Origin: Casuarius casuarius
Taxonomy: Eukaryota; Chordata; Aves; Casuariiformes; Casuariidae
DNA length: 64,000 nt
Direction: 5' to 3'
Assembly: GCA_003342895.1 (NCBI GenBank)
Contig: PTFA01000012.1
Span: forward strand, 7,922,252 to 7,986,251
The notes beneath the pieces are model-generated. The model did not search any database, was not told where the DNA came from, and was given only the letters and a program-made list of their open reading frames with translations. Each line of letters opens with the position of its first letter. Positions within the stretch are counted from its first letter, which is position 1. The position numbers were made by a program, and so were the translations under genes. Shown piece after piece: positions 1 through 12,850 of this stretch.

Positions 1-64
1 CTTCCTGGAATTTTCATGCTTTCAGTATACTCTGTCTATTATATTGTTGTAGTGTGGCAACATA

Positions 65-300
65 TCAATATAGTCTTGGTTCAATGTTTCTGTTTTGTAA
101 TGGGGTGGGAGTACAATTTTTGGTCCTTATGATGTGTTTTTCAAAATATCCTTCTCTTCTTAATTGTGGTGCTGTCAAAATGCGTTTTTTTTCCAATCTC
201 GGTATAAAACAGTAAATCACTGGAACTGTAGGTCTAGTACCAGGTGCTTTGTTGTTTCTCATTTTCAGAGATGCTGTCTACCTTTTCATTGTTATATATT
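65..300 (-). mobile_element. possible non-LTR retrotransposon RT relic (L1- or RTE-like)
   Basis: A 65-codon minus-strand frame (65-262) begins MRNNKAPGT, followed by VIYCFIPRLEKK. The block matches the conserved RT segment of L1/RTE-type LINEs, in which a K/R-N-N-K-A/S-P-G core is followed by an E-F-Y-K-type stretch. The codons just before it read ASLK, which also suits that block. A stop lies a few codons further upstream, and nothing downstream aligns convincingly. The copy would be inactive. L1 and RTE cannot be separated on this much sequence, and a chance match remains possible. Confidence 0.35.
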
Positions 301-2150
301 AAAAAAAAAAATACTAGTCTCCTCCTTTTCCATCTGTTAAATGTTTTCCAGCCAGTAGTTGGTATTATTTTGCAATTTCAGGATTAATATATCTCCCAAA
401 GACAGTATCCTTTCCAGTTCTTCATAATACTCTCTTGGCATGTGACAAGGTTTCCATTACAGGTTTTAGTAGGCTGAAAACTTGCCATCATATGTTTTCC
501 CTTTTATCCTTCTAACAATGGATAAACTGTTTTGCTGCCTTTTCTTTCTTCGAACCCAAAGTAATTCATTGCACAGTAAAATATTTGTGACTTTGCTTTT
601 ACATATTCACATGTAGGCCAAAGCTTGGATACTTTCACGATTCTATTTTATCTGTTAGAAACACTCTGTTTCTTATCACCGCTGCAGCACCTGAGCTTTC
701 TCAGGTTTTTATCTGAGATCTAAATTTTAAGTTTCACATTTTTAGTATCATTTTCTTGCATCTATTTTTTTATATTTCATTCTCATGTCACCTAATAAAA
801 TTACATAATTATTTAGTAGTAATGATTTAGTTTTTCAGGTTCTGTTTGAAGCCATCTCAGCTTCATCAAGAGTATATGGTAACTGCATCTAGATGACAGC
901 GAGCACTTTGGTTTCATTTTCTATGCTTTTGAGATGCTTACTTAATTTTTCATTTCTTCTCTGTTTTGTAGGGGAGAAACAGAAGTACATATTGCATTAG
1001 CATTTAACTATGTACAACCATTTTAGTCAAATTACTTTTTTCTCTCTTTTTTCTAGCCTTGATTGCCTGTCACAGTAATTTGATGTGATTTGCTGAGATT
1101 TTAATGATTCTATTTGTTTAGAGATGTGTAAGTGAATTCATACAGGCTCAAGTGTTAAAATTTGCCATTTAAGATGGTTAAATGAAAACGGAAATCCTGT
1201 CTTGCACAATTCTATATTGATCGAAACTAGTATATATTCTTGACTTCAATAGAAAGTGCATTGAATAGAAAGTGCACTGTTGAGGGACTGTGTTATGGCT
1301 GAATGAAATTCTACTTTCATGAAATATTATAATGATGCTGATCATCTTGCATGAATTTCACTGAGACCTTTAATCTTGCCTGCTATACACCTACATATAG
1401 CTAATGGAAAAGTAAGTACCTTATTCTTGCTTTGTTTCCTACAAAGTGGATACAAACCAAACCAGTGTTTTATGAAACTGTATGTTCTGCGCTGTTTGGA
1501 AATTTAGATGAGAAATTCAGGGGGTAGTGGGATTGCAGTTTTCCTGTACTTTTTTCACCTGTTGAAATTCTGAGCCAAGTTATTTGCCAAGGAATCCCAT
1601 TTTCTACATGAATTCCTTCAGAAGCATGTATGAAAAAAGTGATTAGCTCCGTCCTTAAGTAGAAGTTTATAAATGAATTTCTTTTGAGGGGGGACATTTT
1701 TCACAATGGACACGTTTCCTGTTTTTTATATAAAACCAAAAGAAAAAATAGTCGTTCTCTGAATGTGCACAAATTTGTTATTCCTTTCAAGTCTGTGACT
1801 TTGTTTTCTTTTTTGTTTAGAAATATTATTATTCCAGAAATGAAAGGAATGAAAATAGAAATTCAGACTAAACTTGTGTTTCTGTATGAAATCTGTGTTA
1901 TTTTACTTAAGACATACACTATGTGCCAAATGTAGTTAATCATGAAATATTGTTTTGGAAGCTCTTAATGGTATATTTTCATTCCCTGATAATATCAGCA
2001 GTGTATGATATTTTAAATGTGATTTTGCTAGTTTTTAAAATTAACTTCTCCTAATTCAGCTTCATCCTTATTACTGGAGATAGTGTTTCTCTTTTTTTTT
2101 TTGTGCCTAATATTATAAATACTTTGCTTTATGTGCTGTATAATCTATAG
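301..2150. other. AT-rich non-coding DNA, nothing recognised
   Basis: There is no coding signal or repeat family that I recognise. It holds homopolymer runs (A around 300, T around 2090), a short tandem duplication at 1248-1279, and chance open frames of at most about 83 codons. Confidence 0.6.
1248..1279. repeat. two-copy 16-bp tandem duplication
   Basis: The unit AATAGAAAGTGCATTG at 1248-1263 is followed directly by AATAGAAAGTGCACTG at 1264-1279, with one mismatch. It is a local replication-slippage type duplication with no evident function. Confidence 0.8.
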
Positions 2151-2159
2151 GATTTTTGA

Positions 2160-4100
2160 GCCCCTTTGTCTAAATGCCTCCCTCTATTTTTCTATTTTAA
2201 ATTGCTCTGCATGTCAAACCATAAGCTTTTCTTAACACCAAATTAATTCTCGTAATTGTTTTCAACTTCACCTAATCTTGAAATTCTCATGGTCATTCAT
2301 ATTACTGACCTATGTCTCATAAATGTCCAGAATGCCTTGACCAATCTCTTAAGTGGAGGAGAACATCTCCCACCACATTCATATCCTATTGATACCATTC
2401 GTCACTGCTGTTTAAAACAACGCCACCATCCAAACCAAATGCTGTTTTACTTCTCCTTGCTATTTCCTTTAGGATCTGGTGCATAATTAATCTGGGCTTG
2501 GTACTTTGTCCACTTTTCACAGCTCTAATTGTCCGATTATCTGCTCTTGTGCAATTATGAGGCCTCCATACGGAGTTAACAGCAATATCTATAACTAATA
2601 TATTGCTTGGATATCAAGAAGTCCTTTTATGTGAGGCATGTGGTATTGTGAATGAAGAAAACAAAGCAGAAGTCAATAGTGGTTCCTGCTTTTCATTGCA
2701 AGATATAGTTTAGGTGGTGTAAGCCCAGCGAGAATAGATCGGTCAGAGTATTATAAAGGTTTCCTTGCAATCCCTTTTCTAAGAACTTCCATTTCTCTTT
2801 TGTTTGTGAGAAGTTGATTGTTTCCTGGCATTAGTCCCCAAACTAAGTGTGAAAGAGTCAGTTGTGTAAAATGGTCTGTTTCACCTTAGCCATAACGACC
2901 AGGTGAAATCAGAGCCAAAAATATACATTCGAAATTTAATCTTCTAATAAAGTGACATTAGCAGCTGACATTTATCTTAACTGAACAGATACTGAATATT
3001 CTCTTTTCCATATCAAGCTGCTCTCAAATGTCGCTAAGGATATGGCTACATTACTTCTGATTTATCAATATGACATTACAATCACCCAAGTAGGCTGCGT
3101 TTCCAAAGCGGAAATGTCTAATGAGTTGGATCTTATTTCACTGTTAAATTTGGCTCCCATCTGACCTGTACATTTTGCAACATGTAAAATAGAAAATAGA
3201 GGTTATGTCAGGTAGCTGTTCTCTGTGTTATTTTATTTATCAATTGAAACTAGTTTTTTCCCCAAAAAAGAAGCAGAAACACTGTCTATCATGTTGAAAG
3301 ACACTTATTTTCACTTCCTATCATCACTGATCAACATGCAGTGTTATTGTATGAAAACATGAACATAAATTTTAATTTTTGAAAGAAAAGAAAAATAGCT
3401 ACCTTAGAGGTAAAATAACATGTTGGAAATTACATAATTTTCAGAATAAAACAAAGTGTTAAAAATATTATCTAGTTCATGAAAATCATAAAAATAGAAA
3501 AGAAAACCAAAAAACAATCTGAACGCCCTGTTCCTTGTTTGCAAATTAGAAAGTTAAAAATATAGAATCTCGCTGAAGGCAGAATTAGACCCTTTATTTA
3601 TTCATTGCGTGAGCTAATTTATACCTAACTAGATGGTTTCTTTCTGTGGCGTGTCTGACTGTTACTATCTTTTCATTTAATTGTACCTCGGAAAAAACCC
3701 TCTCCTTTCCCCGCTCATGATTTAGCTTGACATGCACAATGCAGTAAATTTCTGGGTTCTTATAGCTGCCCCTCAACTATTTATGAGTTAAACATTTACT
3801 AAATATGGAACAGAATTGTTAGCACCCTTTGCCTTAATTTATTTTTTCAATGTCACGCTGCTTGTAATTTTGAATAACTGCTTTTATGTGCTGTGAAGAA
3901 CAGTAACCATTGAGCATTGTGTTTTTGTTCAAATCCTATTTGTTGTTATGGAAACAGCATCCCTATTAAGCTTCCTGCTGCAGATCTGCTCTATAAGACA
4001 TTATTTAAAATGTTCAGCAGCAAAGGTAGAAGGATAAAATGAATTCAAACAATACTTGGTTCGACTATTACTGTTTTATACCCAAAAGATATTTTAAAAT
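2160..4100. other. non-coding DNA with the texture of conserved enhancer-type elements
   Basis: There is no coding signal. Several blocks (about 2475-2590, 2880-3190 and 3830-4030) are free of simple repeats and rich in homeodomain-type TAAT/ATTA cores and mixed-complexity AT sequence, a texture common in conserved non-coding elements. An imperfect RFX X-box-like site, GTTGTTATGGAAAC, lies at 3942-3955. Conservation cannot be seen from one sequence, so this is only a pointer for alignment. Confidence 0.25.
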
Positions 4101-5100
4101 AGAAAATATACTTAATGGTTACTAGACACCTCTTCAGACTACTGAAATTGAGCTATTCCGCAAAATTTGACCAGTGCTGGAGATTTTTTTAATTGGAGTC
4201 AAGAATAAAAAAAGAATGCTTTCTCTAATTTTGTGTCATTCAGATTGTCTCAAACTATATGGTAGCACAGTACTGGCAAAGGACATGACTACATGCAAGT
4301 CAGTAAAGCCTTACGCGTGCTGAGGAAGATGTCTAGCAAGATATTGTTACAACTACAGTCTCTTTGACTTACATGAAAATTACTAAGACTTGGGAATTTG
4401 CCATACAGAGGATTTTTTAGGATAAGAGTGAAAGAATCAAGTAGTTTCCTTTTATTTGTTGTTTTTAATAAGAAACTAAAATCTGGGAGCTGCTGTCTGG
4501 GTGCTGTGTGAACACATATCAGTGTCCGTGGTCCCCATCTGCAAGAGTTCGCACTCTGAGCATGCAAGACAAACGTGCAGGAGGGAATAATTGCAGTGCA
4601 CAAGTGTCAGTGGCCAGCAGTGATTTAAAAGATTGTGTGTGTGTGTGTCTGGGGCGAGATTCAGTTAGGAGAGAGAAACCAGTTAGAATCAGTAAGGAGG
4701 CAGTACAATAAAAAGAAATGAGAAGAAAAACAAGAGGAGGATGGAGTAGCAGAGCAGGGAGTAAAACAGAGTGGAAATTGTTAAGAAATAGAAATTTTGG
4801 CCCACAATTAGTTAATTTTGAACCTTGAGCAGAGCCTCGGGGAGGATCTGAGGTCAGGGGGCTGAAAAGGTAACACAGAAAGGCAGAAAAAACCAGTAAA
4901 GATGGGCAGGAAAAGTTTTAAAAAATGCGGAAGTTTCTGGATCTCCACAGTACCGTTTTTGCTGTTAAGGGAAAGGTTGAGAAAACTGCAGTAAATATGT
5001 GGCAGAAAAAGCTTTGATTAGATGCTAAAGATTTCCTGATTATCCAAGGTCCATACTTTTCTCCTCTGCGCTTTCCAGACAATTTCTGTGTCTAGCTGCC
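4101..5100. other. non-coding DNA with (TG)n and a purine-rich tract
   Basis: It holds a short (TG)n microsatellite at 4634-4648, followed by about 200 bases (4660-4870) dominated by A and G on the plus strand. No gene or known repeat was recognised. Confidence 0.5.
4634..4648. repeat. (TG)n microsatellite
   Basis: There are about seven uninterrupted TG units. Confidence 0.9.
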
Positions 5101-8100
5101 TTCTGCAATCTTCTCCCTGGCTGCAAAGATCAAATGTCCCTCGTGCAGATAGTGCCTGGAGATCAGAATGTATTATCACGGGGGCCAAATCCTCACTTCC
5201 ATCGCAGGCAGTCATTTATTGTGAAGATTCATTTACTGTAATCTTAATTCAAGATTTTTTTTTTTTAATCAGCCATGCAAATGAACAGGAAGAAACTCCA
5301 CAGGAGTAAAGTGAATTCCATCAGGAAAAGGAAAATCATATTAATATTCCCTTTAAAATGGTGGCAGAATTTTAGCCAGAGGCTCCCAGGAACCTCGAGT
5401 AGTTTCATCGTCTGCTTCAGCACAGCATAAGTCTTGTGCTGGTCTGCAACTGAATTGAACAGGAAAGTGTATACTACAAATTTCAATATTAAAATATATT
5501 TCTCTCTCTTATTCATTAAAATAATAAAACCTGAAAGAGAAAAAAATGTATTAAATATCTGGAAGGGGTAATTTTAGGTCAGAAATTATATACGTATATA
5601 TATTTTTATACACATTAAAAATGTATCTATTATTGCTTCATTTATTCTGCCAAATAGAACAATACGGATATACAAAATGTGAATCTATACAAAACAATGT
5701 AATGCGACAAATATAACAAATTCTTCTTTTCAGAAGTACACTGAAAAAAGGGAGAGAATCACTCCACTTTCTTTAGTATTGTTTGAATTAGACCCTAAAA
5801 AGAGTCATATTTTATGTTTAATTTTATGTTACTCTTTCATTTGGTATAAATATGTTTGTTTGGAAATTTACATGATAACGTTCTGGCCTCGGAACATTTG
5901 TAAATCTGCATTAAAAATAAAATGACAAACAGTTACTTAGATAATATTAGAAGGGGAAAATGAACACAAACTGGTAGTCAAACCAGTATCAGTGCATAAT
6001 GATCTTGTATGCTTTTATGTCCAAAAGCTGCTAAAACAAGACAAAAATATAAGGACGGCGTGTAGTATAATTTGGCGTAGTGCCCCCGAAGCCCCCGAGG
6101 AATGATTATATAGCACTCGGATGCTTCCCGCAGGTTATGGCTCCTGGAGAGTGGGGCTGGGATTGTGAGCAGATTCCTTAGGGGCCAGGACTAATTGTGG
6201 TCTCCTACTTCTGTGGGGTCTAGGGCGAACTGCAGTTTCACACTTCTTACTCTGCGTGCAGGACATGAATGATTCATTTAAGAATAAACACCACATCAAA
6301 ACAAGAAAAAAATTAGTATCAAGGAGAAAGAGAGAGTGCTTTGTATACACCTTTTGTTGGCCCCAGCTCTGCCCCATAAAGTAGTTCCAAGGTGAGAAGG
6401 TCTCTTACGAATTTAAGGGAACAAAATGATGAAAATAAATCTTACCCATTTACAGTTTTTGCCTTTACTGTAAAAAAGGATGTGTTTTTCCTAGGCTTAC
6501 ACTACAGTTAATTTTGGTTTTATTCTTGTTACTGAATTAAATAATTTGATGTAAAACCATAACAAAGGCAAGGCTTTTGTAGAAGTAATAAAGATAAACT
6601 AGGGTTAAATGGAGTGAGCTTCATTGAGGAAAAATACTCTGTCTCTACTTACATTTTAGATCAAGATGGGTAATTCCAGGTTTAGAATTCTGGGTTTTTT
6701 TTGCCATGGAGACACAGCAAATACTGTTTTATAATACATAGTTTAAAACTAAGTAAAACGACTGCATTTTCTCTGTAATTGAGCTCTAATGAAAAAGAAT
6801 ATGTTCCTTAGTAAGATTTAAAAGAAAAACTCAGTATGGATTATGATATTATGATTCAGTAGTTGTCAGTCCAATATCTCGTAGTACACTGTTTTGACAC
6901 TGACAGTGTTATTCTTGTCGATTACTTTTGAGGTTTACATAAGAACAGACCTTCCAAATTCTTCAACAGAGAAATGTTATTCAGAAAAGAAATCCTGCAT
7001 AATGAAGTGAAAACGGGCTGTAATATGTATTCTAGATATTTGTTAAAATTGAATTTTAAAACCTACAAATTAATTTAAATATAGCAGCTAATGGAATTAG
7101 CTGTCTGTACTGTCTTTATTTTGATGGACCTAGGCATTTTTTCTGGCAATGCCAAGATAGTGACTTTGTAACATTCATACAGAAAACTGTACCAATGATA
7201 ATTTCATATTCAAATCACATCATGTTCATCTATTGAGCAAAATGTGACAGCTGACAGAGTTTAACAAATAAGTCTTTAAACAGAGGAAGTAAATCTGCTC
7301 TCAGGTACATAGGCAAACATCATGACCTTCAGAGAAGTTGTACACGCACTCACCAAGCCACAGTTTGGTCCCTTGTGCTAAAACATGTTATTCTACAAAG
7401 TAAAAATAAACCATTATGGGGAAATCATTGGAGTAATAAATAATGCACAAAATGTCTCAAGTATCAGGGTTCGTGCTGAGTTTTAATAAAAGTTCTTAAC
7501 AAACTAGATTATATATTCTTGCATTAAAGCCTTATATTATTCTGTTATCACATTAAGTTTCTTTGATATTTGTAAGTAAATGAAGGCATTCTTTCTCTTT
7601 CTGTTCCAGTAGAACTAATTGGATTAAATCAAGCTAATGACTTTAATACAGACTAATTAGTGTAGACAAAGCACTCAAGAAACCAGGAATCTTTTTATTT
7701 AAATGATCACAGTGGCCACAAAACTACTCCTTCAAAAGGACCCTTTTCTGCTGAATCTTGAATTCTAGCCAGAGATACAATATAAGTTAATACCAAGAGA
7801 GATCGTTTAAGTGCTGTTATTAAGGAGACTATGATTGATGGAGTTTGTAGCTGGTAATGTGGTTCCCCTTTGGCTGCTCAGTGAACATCAGCAACAGATC
7901 AATATCTCATCTGCATGAGATTACAGGTACTTCTGACAATAGCCACACTAAAAAAAAAAAAAGAAAGAATGACACATTTACCTGTAAATTAGAATGGTTG
8001 CTAAGTTACTTATGTTTAACGAATCAAAAAAAATAACAGTAATACTATTTCCTGTGAAAGAGTGAGCTGCTGTGTCACTGTCTCCTGTGGCTTCAGCCCA

Positions 8101-9000
8101 GCTGTGGTTTGGCTCTTCCGCTCACTTCCTCTTACTGCAGAGGGAGCGCTTTTGCTTTTTAGGGCAGCAAAGGTAGCATCGTGATGGTGTTTGAAAATTC
8201 AAGAAATCTGAGCTCTCTCAAACCTTTTAAAATTGCTTTCAGCACAAACACTTTTCTGGCCTAGTCCATGGAAACAAAGGCCGTTAGACCTGTTGGAGAC
8301 ATGTCAAGTTATGAAAATGTACCATTGTTGGCACTGGTTTGAATTTGTGAACCAAGCTTCTTGTTTTCCCATCTTGGTCAAGCCCAGCTGATGCCCATTT
8401 CCTTGTATAGAAAGCATTTCAGGATGTAAAGACAGGTCAGAATTACCGAGCACGTGTACAGAGCTACCCTGCTCCATACAGCCGAGTGACTAGCCCACGT
8501 TTTTCCTTTTGAGGATAAGATCAAATATTCTCCATATCTGACTATTTGAACAGTATTGCATGAAGAAGAATTATGAATAGATGAGTAGAAAGCAGCATGA
8601 AAAGGATTTCTTTTTCATATGTGGTATCCCAAAACTTTTAGAAAGCATCACTTCCTAATGTGGGAAACTGCTCTTCTTCATGTGGGAGTGTGATAGGCTT
8701 AGGACTCGCCCTTCAGCATTATATGCCCTTAAATTGGCTGAAACTTTTGCTCTATTACTTTGATTTCTGTAGGATATTTATTTTGATCTGGTAAGCTCCT
8801 CAATTCCAAGCCAAACAAGTAGAATTAAAAAGAAGGGATTATGAAGGTATAAAGCTTAGCAGGAATCAGATTCAAAATATGATCAGGAAAGACATTTCTG
8901 GCATAAGATTTACTTATTAAATTTGAATAATTTTAAAACTGAGCCTCTTAAATAACATAATAAGCCCATAAGTTAAATTGTATTTCAAATGGTGAGATTT
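5101..9000. other. AT-rich non-coding DNA
   Basis: No gene was recognised. It includes a tandem GCCCCCGA pair near 6080-6100 and A/T runs near 5250 and 7950. A block at about 7600-7770 is dense in TAATT/ATTAG-type homeodomain cores and may be a conserved non-coding element. A GGGGGCCAAATCCT motif near 5180 recalls the start of a short repeat common in reptiles, but it is too short to call. Confidence 0.5.
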
Positions 9001-12000
9001 GGTACATTCTTTGAAAGTTTATAAAAAATGCATCTGAGTTCATTTATAAGGATTTAGTGACCCAGCACTAAACGGGGTCTCATAAAAAGTGCGGTGCCTT
9101 CTGGAAATGTTAGCTCCAGACTGTGATTTGCAAATTGTGATTTGGGAGAACTTGCTAAAGTGTCTGTCCCTGAATTTTAATAAGCTCTATGCAAAGCTGC
9201 CTTTATGAAGATCCATCAGCCGACTAAAGCTGCTTCTTGTGTCTCTGCTGGTAAGAAAGTTACAGGAGAAAATATATTTTCAATATTTAATGTTTTGCAA
9301 TTATGAGATATCTGCCAATTCTGATGTCTTGTTAGACTTGATTAACTCAGGCTTAATTTTAAGTTCACTTTTGAAAGAAAACACATGGAAAAACGTTTCT
9401 TTAAAAGGTTCGTTTTCAGCTAATAATTTATTATCAGAAATGAACTTAAGCATATTTCATTAATCAAATCAGAAGACACCTATAATTATTTAAAACTTCA
9501 GTGGGAAATGATGGGAGCTGTGTATATTAGTCTATTTAGAATTTCATAAACTACTTAGATTTTTTCATCATTTTGCTTCGCAGATTCACCAGTGAGGCAT
9601 TTAACTGTAACCAGGTTGTTGTAGTTAGCTGAGGATGGCACTTGCTTCCTAATCTCTGCTAAATATTTCAGGTTTCTCATGTGAACAGATCTCACAGGCT
9701 TATTGAGTAAACTTCAGCCAGAAATCATAGATTTCATTGCTGGCCTTTTAAAAGTTATCTTAGAAATAAGCATTAGCTCTTTCTGGAAAGCCTTTCCTGT
9801 AACAGAGTGATTCACACTGCACGTTGCATGTGACTAAAAGTTCTATCCAAGTAGGAAACTTGTATTGTGCAAATGTTTCTTGTTTTGTCACAGTTATAAA
9901 ACAAAAATATCCACGTTCTTCTATTGCAATGGTACTGTATAAGTTCACAAGAACAGCTTTGTATTAGCACTACTTTGCATTTCTCCAGCGCTTTGAACCG
10001 TTTGGACAAAATGGACTGTTTAATTGTATAGTTTTAGATGTACGTAAAGTAGCATAGTCCAAATATTTAGGTGGAAAAAACAAAACATAAAACATTTAAT
10101 ACTATACTTTTCAAAGAGAACAACGTAGTATGTTAAAAAAGGATTTTTTTTTAAAGTCGGCATGAACAGTCCAGTATTTTTAAAATTCAGTTTTCCCTCC
10201 CGTTCTTCCTAAGGATTTCTTAACCTTTGTAAATTTTTTTTAGTACTTTTATATTATTCTGTCCTGGAACATGGCAGCTTCTGGATGCTAGCACTATTCA
10301 GGAAATCACTGCAATCTTGTCGATAATTTGAAGACTCATTGCAGATGCAGGCGACCTGGAAGATATAAGGGACATAAACACTTGGTTGGTTAAAATAGGG
10401 ATCCCATCAAATGCATCTGGCTTGTTAGATATCTGAGTTGGGTGTGTGACTGAAGACTATATTCACCCATATGTGGAATGTATTCAGTGTCTCTAAACCA
10501 TAAATCATGCAGAAGTAGGAAACAAAGATGATCTCAGGATGGTCTGGATGTGGAAGGTCTTCTTCTCCATGACGCAGACTGGTACTGAAGCTGGCCAGAC
10601 GCAGACCCCTAATAGTCACACCTACCACCTGCAGAGAATTCTTCTCAACTTTCTCCTCCTGGAAGAAATCAGTCAAAACTATACAAATCCACCCTGTTAA
10701 AATCCACATGATGGTGTCACAGGAGTCGCCTCAGATGGTATATGCATTCATTTTATTCTTGCAATGCGTTCTTTCTAAGAGACATCTCTGCAGTAATCTC
10801 AAAGGTGCCCATGGATGAATCATTTCTGCACTAACCTTTCCATGTTCCAGTGTCCTGACAAATCCACAGAGGGCAAAGCATCCCAGTCTAGCTGGGATTT
10901 TCAGAAATAGATTCAAAAATGACACTGACACTTCTGCTAGGCAGCCCCAGTCTGCCACTAGCTTTATTTACATAAGCAATGCATTAATTAGCATGATGAT
11001 TAGCAGCACTGGTCAGGATGTATTTTGTGTTTTTATTAGATGTCAGCCTGTTGAAAAGGAAAGTTTGCAAGGGAATCTGTCACCACCTGAGTGATTCTTT
11101 TTATTAAAGGGAATTAAACATTTTAAAATATTTTCAGAATGAAATGTCTCATTTTTCAAAATTCCAAACTAGATTTTAATTTTAATGTTTACTAGAAATT
11201 AATTATATTTGAAATGGAAACAAAATATTTAAATACATATTTCAGCTTAATGACTGGTATTATTATCTTCAGTGGTAAAAAGAACTTCAAATTCAAAATT
11301 CAAAATAGAAAATAATAAAAAATTCACAATTTTGAATGATAGGGGCCCATTTTCTGACTAATTCTAACGATTCATTCCTATAGGATTCCTCCACACATAC
11401 AAACAGAACCAAGAGGGAAAATATTTTTTTGGTCTCACTTAATCCATCTGTTTAATAATTACCTGCCTTTTTCACATACAATTGTTGATACTGTTTTCCA
11501 GACTATATCAAAGCGTTTCCCATGTTTGTGATCATCATAAGCAGTGCGAGAAAATTCTGTACAAAATTCTGTTCTCTGTTTACTTATACCAGGGACAAAA
11601 TGGCAAACAGATGGAATATATCTTAATACATAAGAACTATTGTACTATATTTGTTGCATTGTAGCATCAGTGCATTAAGGTGTTAGTGACTGTATTATCC
11701 CCAAGAAACCTCACAGTGCCTATTTGCTGTTGCATTTAAACTCACACATTTTGTTGCTTTAGTTTCATGACCGCTTACCTTGCACCCTCCTCTCGCTTGT
11801 TTTCATAATGAGGCTCTACAGTTTGGTGACTGTGAACTTCTGATGTTTAAGGGGTAAGTGAGGAATTATGCACATTGAATTAAGAGCAGTGCAACCATAA
11901 CCAAGGTTCTGACTTTGAAAATGGGGGCCCAGCTAATGACTAGATCTGCTCTAGTGTCTGTGACGTTGTGGTTGCTGAATTTTCAGCAACCTGCATATTA

Positions 12001-12780
12001 TGCAAACAGCCTTCTGTCAGCTCAGGAAACAAGAAGTCTCAGCAAGCGAGAATATGTTGATGCAACCAAAGCTAGAATTAACATTTCAAGGTCTTCCAGA
12101 CACAGTATTGGCCTCAACAGCACAGCATTCTGGAGATAACAAATGAAACTTTCAGAATATTACAAAAGTGGCTCTCAAAGGACAACTCAAGTCAAATACA
12201 AAAAGAGGATTCTTAGCAGCCGGGAAAGGGACGAATGGGTTGCCATCAATCAAGGCAGATAACAAGGATACAGCTGGTGGTTTGCTTACTGCAGCAGAAA
12301 CTCTTGCCTCCTTTCCACAAAGTTTAGGGATTTTTGAAGAATCTGTAAATGATAGGGCATATTAAAAAGCGCTACTTATAAGTCAGTATTTATTACCTTT
12401 CCTAAGCACTATGGAAATGTTCCTAAAAATACCTCAGAGTCATGTGTGTGTTGTGACAAGGGCACTGACCGGTTCACAGGGGCGAGGACAATTGTTAATT
12501 TGATGACTTCAAAGAAAAAAACGTGTCCCGCAGATCTGTCCTTCATGCTCCTTGGGCCAACCATGTTTCTGATTTCAGTGGGCAGAGGTCAAGGCACCAG
12601 CAACCAATGCACATCCCAATATTCAAAGCATTCCCTTAGTTTCCTCTCAAAGGTTTTTCCACTTCTTTCCCAAGGATTACCATGTTCAACTCGAGAGGAA
12701 ACATTGGTAGGAAAGGCCTGTGTGATGGTCCTGTTGCAACATTTTCAACTTCTGCAACAAGCCCCAGACAGTATTTAGAA
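9001..12780. other. non-coding DNA
   Basis: Open frames reach at most 110 codons (12446-12778, lacking a canonical start at its listed beginning) and resemble no family I know. The stretch at about 9030-9240 has conserved-element-like texture. The segment 10430-10960 is less AT-rich, but nothing in it is recognisable. Confidence 0.5.
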
Positions 12781-12793
12781 ATTCATTATATAG

Positions 12794-12850
12794 ATCACTA
12801 CAGTCACTGTATCATAGTGATACAGTGTACAGTCACTGTAGCGTAGTGAT
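12794..12850. repeat. nested inverted repeat with internal duplication
   Basis: A perfect 10-bp inverted repeat (CACTGTATCA at 12805-12814, TGATACAGTG at 12818-12827) with a 3-base loop lies inside an outer 7-bp pair (ATCACTA at 12794-12800, TAGTGAT at 12844-12850). The motif CAGTCACTGTA is also present twice, at about 12801 and 12830, so the structure probably arose by local duplication. It could extrude as a cruciform or fold as an RNA hairpin. No function is known. Confidence 0.8.

Noticed and set aside
12446..12778. 110-codon plus-strand open frame
   Set aside because: There is no canonical start at its listed beginning and no known protein similarity or exon signals.
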